This document shows, piece after piece, positions 55,984 to 64,000 of a DNA stretch of 64,000 bases; position 1 is the stretch's first letter; each line of letters starts with the position of its first letter. The translations under genes were made by a program, and so were the position numbers. This DNA is from Aquipseudomonas ullengensis (GTDB taxonomy: Bacteria; Pseudomonadota; Gammaproteobacteria; Pseudomonadales; Pseudomonadaceae), in assembly GCF_014174475.1 (NCBI RefSeq), contig NZ_JACJUD010000001.1:62001-126000 (forward strand), written 5' to 3'. Below the pieces are notes generated by a model, which worked only from the letters and a program-made list of their open reading frames with translations, was not told the DNA's origin and did no database searches.

Positions 55984-56575
55984 GTCGTTCAATTAGCTAC
56001 CCTCTGAAGCGAGCCTCGTCCTGAAACGCGCTTCGCATAACGGCTTGAGATATACCCGCCTAACTTACTACACAACCCTGCCCCTGGCAGGTGCCGTCTG
56101 TAACCCTTTATGAGCCCTGTCGCGCCTCATCCGACCAAAACGCACAACTGCAGTTCCAGTCTAGGCCTCGCGACAGGAGCGCGCGAGCATGCATTGCTCA
56201 GCTACCAATCAAGCTCTTTCAGGCCCAGCACCAACTCTCGACGGCACGTGGCGCGGACCTGCAAGCCAGCCTCACACCATTCATATTGGGGCCATATTGA
56301 AAATCACAAGGCCTGGCGGACATCAGCCAACGCCTGCTGATCTTCAAGCGGACCGTAACACCGCTATGCGGCCGGTCGTGATTAGCTGGGCGCGTGCCGG
56401 CACGCTCGGGTAAACTACGCCGTTTTTACAGTTCAGAAGATATCTGGAGCCTCGGTACGCGGAGCCAGTTTTGGCAAAAGGGATGGAGAAACCGCGCAAT
56501 GCGGTCCCCTGACTTTCGCCAAAGCAGCGCAAATGCAGTCCGTCTCCGACAGCTTCCCAGTCGCAGGATCAGATC
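55984..56575. other. 592-bp gap between ftsH and yhbY, no gene found
   Basis: In related genomes rlmE (ftsJ) occupies this place on the ftsH strand. Here no frame shows RlmE motifs, and stop codons interrupt all frames within about 80 codons. Composition is lower in GC than in the flanking genes. The region must hold the divergent promoters of ftsH and yhbY. I see no clear repeat or RNA gene in it. Confidence 0.6.
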
Positions 56576-56887
56576 ATGGCGCTTACCAACGAACAGAAGA
56601 AACATTTCAAATCGATCGGCCACCACTTGAAACCGGTGCTGATCGTCGCCGAGAACGGCCTGACCGAAGGCGTGCAGGCCGAGCTGGAGCGCGCGCTGAA
56701 TGATCACGAGCTGATCAAAGTACAATTCCGCATCATCGAGCGTGACGACCGCCGCGCCATGATCGAAGAGCTGGGCAAGGTTGGCCGCTGCGAACTGGTG
56801 CAGATCATCGGCAAGATGGCCCTGGTCTACCGCAAGAACCCCAAGGCCAACAAAAATCTCTCCAACATTCACCGCCATCAAGCCTGA
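56576..56887 (+). CDS. yhbY: YhbY-family ribosome-assembly RNA-binding protein (CRM domain)
   Basis: 103 residues, single CRS1-YhbY (CRM) domain: LTNEQKKHFKSIGHHLKPVLIVAENGLTEGV with the GxxG-like loop region, ELIKVQFRI and IGKMALVYRKNPKANKN. It associates with pre-50S particles. It is divergent from ftsH as in PAO1 and convergent with the DUF4149 gene. Confidence 0.92.
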   Translation: MALTNEQKKHFKSIGHHLKPVLIVAENGLTEGVQAELERALNDHELIKVQFRIIERDDRRAMIEELGKVGRCELVQIIGKMALVYRKNPKANKNLSNIHRHQA

Positions 56888-56905
56888 TAGCGGTAGCGCC
56901 CGACC

Positions 56906-57352
56906 TTAGCGACCGCTACGCCCCGGAAGGGGCTGCAGCACCAGCACCAGCCCGCACAGCGCCACCACCATGTAGCAGAACAGCAGCCCGCGTTCGGCAC
57001 CTGGCTGCCAGTGGCGCACGGCAAAGAACACCGCAACCATCCCTAGCACCACCAGCAGCAGCTGGCCGCGCAAGTCGCGCCAGAGACTGGCCAGCCCTTC
57101 GGCCTGAGTCAGCACCAGCGCCTGCAGCAGCACACAGAAACCCGCAAAGCCGATCAGCAACGGACTGAGCGTGGCATTGATAGTTTCCACCAGCAGTGGC
57201 GCCAGGCCGATCTTCTCCAGCGCCGGCAGCATCACGAAGTGCAACAGCCACAGGCCACCAACCCAGAAAGTCTGGGCCAGCTGCCAACTGATCGCCCCCG
57301 CGCGCGGCGGCTGACGCTTAAATATGGCGGACTTCGACAATCTCGTACTCAA
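56906..57352 (-). CDS. DUF4149-like integral membrane protein
   Basis: About 148 residues with four membrane helices: [54 protein letters not shown] and [33 protein letters not shown] resembles the opening of DUF4149/TMEM205-like proteins. The start is uncertain: the frame opens with TTG at 57352 (or 57340), both inside greA by up to 35 bp, and no ATG occurs before the first helix. It is the last gene of the carAB-greA unit. Function unknown. Confidence 0.65.
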   Translation of the reverse strand: MSTRLSKSAIFKRQPPRAGAISWQLAQTFWVGGLWLLHFVMLPALEKIGLAPLLVETINATLSPLLIGFAGFCVLLQALVLTQAEGLASLWRDLRGQLLLVVLGMVAVFFAVRHWQPGAERGLLFCYMVVALCGLVLVLQPLPGRSGR

Positions 57353-57790
57353 CCAGACCGCTCGGGGTTTTCACCACCACCACATCACCCTCGTCCTTGC
57401 CCACCAGGGCACGGGCGATCGGCGAGCCGACGGAAATCTTGCCCAGCTTGATGTCCGCCTCATCCTCACCAACGATCTGGTAGGTGACGCTTTCATCGGT
57501 CTCGCAGTTGGCGATTTCGACAGTGGTACCAAAGATCACCTTGCCGCTGTGAGCGATGGTGGTGACATCGATAACCACGGCATTCTGCAGACGGCCTTCG
57601 ATATCGCGAATACGCGCCTCGACCATGCCTTGCTGCTCGCGGGCAGCGTGGTACTCAGCGTTCTCCTTGAGATCACCCAGCTCACGGGCGGTGCCGATGT
57701 CCTGGCTGAGCTTGGGGCGCACGACCTTGGTCAGGTGCGCCAGCTCTTCTTCAAGGGCGCGAGCGCCCTCCACGGTCATTGGGTATTTGG

Positions 57791-57794
<4 letters not shown>
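57318..57794 (-). CDS. greA: Transcription elongation factor GreA
   Basis: 158 residues. The N-terminal coiled coil ([24 protein letters not shown] to [16 protein letters not shown]) has the conserved Asp/Glu tip that stimulates RNA polymerase cleavage. The C-terminal FKBP-like domain ends in [18 protein letters not shown]. It rescues backtracked polymerase. It overlaps carB by 4 bp. Confidence 0.96.
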
Positions 57795-61012
<3,218 letters not shown>

Positions 61013-61047
61013 GTTTCTTACTCGAATCCTTGGGTCAGTCGGCAGGC

Positions 61048-62184
61048 TTAACGGCGCTTGGCCATGGCTTCGATGAAGCGGTCGAACAGCGGAGCTACGT
61101 CATGTGGGCCGGGGCTGGCTTCCGGGTGGCCCTGGAAGCTGAAGGCTTCCTTGTCGGTGCGTTCGATACCCTGCAGGGTGCCGTCGAACAGCGACTTGTG
61201 CGTAGCACGCAGGTTGGCTGGCAGGCTCGGCTCGTCCACGGCGAAACCGTGGTTCTGGCTGGTGATCATCACCACGCCACTGTCGAGATCCTGTACCGGG
61301 TGGTTGGCACCGTGGTGGCCAGTGCCCATTTTCACGGTCTTGGCACCAGAGGCCAGGGCCAGCAACTGGTGACCGAGGCAGATGCCGAATACCGGAATTT
61401 CGGTTTGCAGCACGTCCTTGATCGCCTGGATCGCGTAGTCGCACGGCTCGGGGTCGCCAGGGCCGTTGGACAGGAACACGCCGTCCGGATTCAGTGCCAG
61501 CACGTCACTGGCTGGCGTCTGCGCCGGCACCACGGTCAGGCGGCAGCCGCGGGCTACGAGCATGCGCAGGATGTTCCATTTGACGCCGTAGTCGTAGGCA
61601 ACCACGTGGTACGGCAGCTCACTGGCGGCGACTTCCGGATGGCCGTCATCTTTCAGGTTCCACACGCTGGAGCGCCATTCGTAGCGCTCGGTGCAGCTGA
61701 CCACTTTGGCCAGATCCATGCCTTTAAGGCCCGGGAAGCTGCGCGCCAGTTCCAGCGCCTTTTCCTCGGTGGCATCGTCACCAGCCAGGATGCAGCCGTT
61801 CTGCGAGCCGGTTTCACGCAGGATGCGGGTCAGGCGACGGGTATCGATGCCGGCAATGGCAACGGTGCCATTTTCCTTGAGGTACTCGTCCAGCGGCTGC
61901 TTGTCGCGCCAGCTGCTGGAAGTCAGCGGCAGGTCGCGAATGATCAGGCCGGCAGCCCAGACACGGCTCGACTCGGCATCTTCCGGCGTGGTGCCGGTGT
62001 TACCGATGTGCGGGTAGGTCAGCGTGACGATTTGCTGGGCATAGGAAGGATCGGTGAGGATTTCCTGATAGCCGGTCATGGCCGTGTTGAACACGACCTC
62101 ACCGATGGTATGGCCGTCGGCCCCGATTGCTTCACCACGGAAAATGCTGCCGTCGGCAAGGGCGAGTATGGCTGGCTTAGTCAA
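61048..62184 (-). CDS. carA: Carbamoyl-phosphate synthase small subunit (glutaminase)
   Basis: 378 residues. [22 protein letters not shown] start, and a class I glutamine amidotransferase domain with the nucleophile in [16 protein letters not shown] and the His/Glu pair in [13 protein letters not shown]. It supplies ammonia to CarB. I set the start at TTG (62184) because GGAGG (62190-62194) lies 5 nt upstream and the length matches the family; the longer frame would begin with GTG (62214) without a site. Its leader carries an upstream ORF and attenuator-like hairpin. Confidence 0.94.
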   Translation of the reverse strand: MTKPAILALADGSIFRGEAIGADGHTIGEVVFNTAMTGYQEILTDPSYAQQIVTLTYPHIGNTGTTPEDAESSRVWAAGLIIRDLPLTSSSWRDKQPLDEYLKENGTVAIAGIDTRRLTRILRETGSQNGCILAGDDATEEKALELARSFPGLKGMDLAKVVSCTERYEWRSSVWNLKDDGHPEVAASELPYHVVAYDYGVKWNILRMLVARGCRLTVVPAQTPASDVLALNPDGVFLSNGPGDPEPCDYAIQAIKDVLQTEIPVFGICLGHQLLALASGAKTVKMGTGHHGANHPVQDLDSGVVMITSQNHGFAVDEPSLPANLRATHKSLFDGTLQGIERTDKEAFSFQGHPEASPGPHDVAPLFDRFIEAMAKRR

Positions 62185-62195
62185 GAAGACCTCCC

Positions 62196-62279
62196 TTAGA
62201 TCTGAAACTTGCACAAACGCAGGTTGTAAAAAAGCGGGATGACGTATTGACCGTCACCCCGCTTCTTTATCTGATTCAT
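62196..62279 (-). CDS. Leader ORF upstream of carA, 27 codons, enclosing a terminator hairpin
   Basis: ATG at 62279 opens [20 protein letters not shown] followed by RLCKFQI and TAA at 62196-62198. The frame runs across the whole terminator-like hairpin at 62226-62264 and ends right beside the carA Shine-Dalgarno sequence. A ribosome reading it would melt the hairpin. The start lacks a strong ribosome binding site. I recall reports of attenuation with a leader peptide for P. aeruginosa carAB, which this would fit. Confidence 0.5.
   Translation of the reverse strand: MNQIKKRGDGQYVIPLFYNLRLCKFQI
62226..62264 (-). terminator. Attenuator-like terminator in the carA leader
   Basis: On the minus strand AAGCGGGGTGACG pairs with CGTCATCCCGCTT and is followed by six T. 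The one non-Watson-Crick position is G-U in the minus-strand RNA but C-A in plus-strand RNA, so the structure is built for the carA direction. It lies 42 nt before the carA start, within the leader ORF. Confidence 0.75.
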
Positions 62280-62290
62280 TCTGCGTTACT

Positions 62291-62308
62291 TTTAGTGGAC
62301 ACACTAAA
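62291..62308. promoter_or_regulatory. Palindrome TTTAGTG-GACA-CACTAAA upstream of the carA leader ORF
   Basis: Perfect 7-bp arms with a 4-bp centre, 12 bp before the leader ATG. It could be an operator for a pyrimidine or arginine regulator, or an RNA hairpin in the leader. No match to a regulator site I know. Confidence 0.4.
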
Positions 62309-62333
62309 GCAGGAAGCTTACAGGAAAGTGCCT

Positions 62334-62362
62334 TTTCGGTCCACCGCCTGGATGGACCGAAA
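62334..62362. terminator. Hairpin between dapB and carA
   Basis: TTTCGGTCCA (62334-62343) and TGGACCGAAA (62353-62362) are 10-bp perfect arms with a 9-nt loop. Without a following T-run on the minus strand it is a weak terminator candidate for dapB. Confidence 0.45.
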
Positions 62363-62379
62363 CGCTATCGTAGAACCGA

Positions 62380-62504
62380 CTCAAAATCTCGCGAGCTAGG
62401 GCCAGGCAAGGCGAAATCGGGCGAAGAAGCGCACTTTACGAGCTGTAAATGAGCATTCTGAGCCGATTTCAACGCAGCATGGCCGACGCGCAGCAGATTT
62501 TGAG
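62380..62504. repeat. Structured palindromic intergenic element, copy 2 (covaries with copy 1 at 26021)
   Basis: Outer arms CTCAAAATCT (62380-62389) and AGATTTTGAG (62495-62504); middle arms GAAATCGG (62413-62420) and CCGATTTC (62463-62470); apical TTTAC (62435-62439) and GTAAA (62445-62449). The flanks and apical core match copy 1 nearly base for base, while the arms differ yet remain complementary. It starts 7 bp past the dapB stop. Confidence 0.85.
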
Positions 62505-62511
62505 CGGGCTC

Positions 62512-64000
<1,489 letters not shown>

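Noticed and set aside
56189..56532. Short frames in the ftsH-yhbY gap as a possible rlmE remnant
   Set aside because: None shows the RlmE start (RSKTSKRWL-like), the SAM motif or the K-D-K-E residues on the expected strand.

Overview
The window is chromosomal DNA from a high-GC gammaproteobacterium of the genus Pseudomonas in the broad sense. From memory, the gene order closely follows the P. aeruginosa PAO1 segment running from about PA4703 to PA4760: phu haem locus, dksA-gluQRS-cbrXAB-crcZ-pcnB-folK-panBCD-pgi-acs, then pnp-rpsO-truB-rbfA-infB-nusA-rimP, tpiA-glmM-folP-ftsH, greA-carB-carA-dapB-dnaJ. I see no insertion sequence, prophage, CRISPR array or integrated island. The unusual content is in intergenic DNA.

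Layout. 1-5.1 kb: the probable edge of a minus-strand regulator gene with two matching palindromes upstream, a lone GspF-like membrane gene, two tandem periplasmic solute-binding proteins, a gene remnant, a YegD-type Hsp70, a small lipoprotein and a patch of nested repeats. 5.1-12.4 kb: a complete haem uptake locus, with phuSTUVW on the minus strand, phuR divergent from it and a Fur-box-like site between them. 12.5-16.5 kb: Rieske protein, sfsA, an aminotransferase, dksA, gluQRS. 16.5-21.8 kb: the carbon/nitrogen balance system CbrX-CbrA-CbrB, followed by the sigma-54-driven decoy RNA CrcZ. 21.8-26 kb: pcnB, folK, panBCD. 26-36.7 kb: pgi, acs, an MpaB-type oxygenase, thiolase, an rRNA-methyltransferase-like protein and a 1022-residue DUF748 protein. 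36.7-41.5 kb: three tandem DUF2845 genes, a rhomboid protease, a BON-CsbD stress pair with its own sigma-54 promoter, and a zinc-finger/membrane/TPR protein.

41.5-56 kb is a long minus-strand run of core translation and envelope genes: ftsH-folP-glmM-tpiA-secG-tRNALeu-tRNAfMet-rimP-nusA-infB-rbfA-truB-rpsO-pnp. The rlmE (ftsJ) gene normally found just upstream of ftsH is absent; a 592-bp gap without genes is there instead. 56.5-64 kb: yhbY, then minus-strand dnaJ (partial)-dapB-carA-carB-greA-DUF4149.

How parts work together: CbrAB should drive crcZ at sigma-54. CrcZ carries about six A-rich Hfq/Crc motifs. One likely target, an AANAANAA motif touching the ribosome binding site of acs, lies 6 kb downstream. 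The phu genes form a self-contained receptor, periplasmic carrier, ABC importer and cytoplasmic haem carrier.

Most noteworthy: (1) two copies of a roughly 125-145 bp intergenic element with conserved core sequence and arms that differ but stay self-complementary, with compensatory changes (26021-26166 and 62380-62504); (2) a tandem triplication of the cbrX-cbrA junction; (3) a 27-codon upstream ORF enclosing a terminator in the carA leader; (4) a sigma-54 plus IHF promoter for the BON-CsbD operon; (5) the missing rlmE. No wholly new multi-gene system is evident. All family assignments come from reading the sequence and could not be tested by database search.
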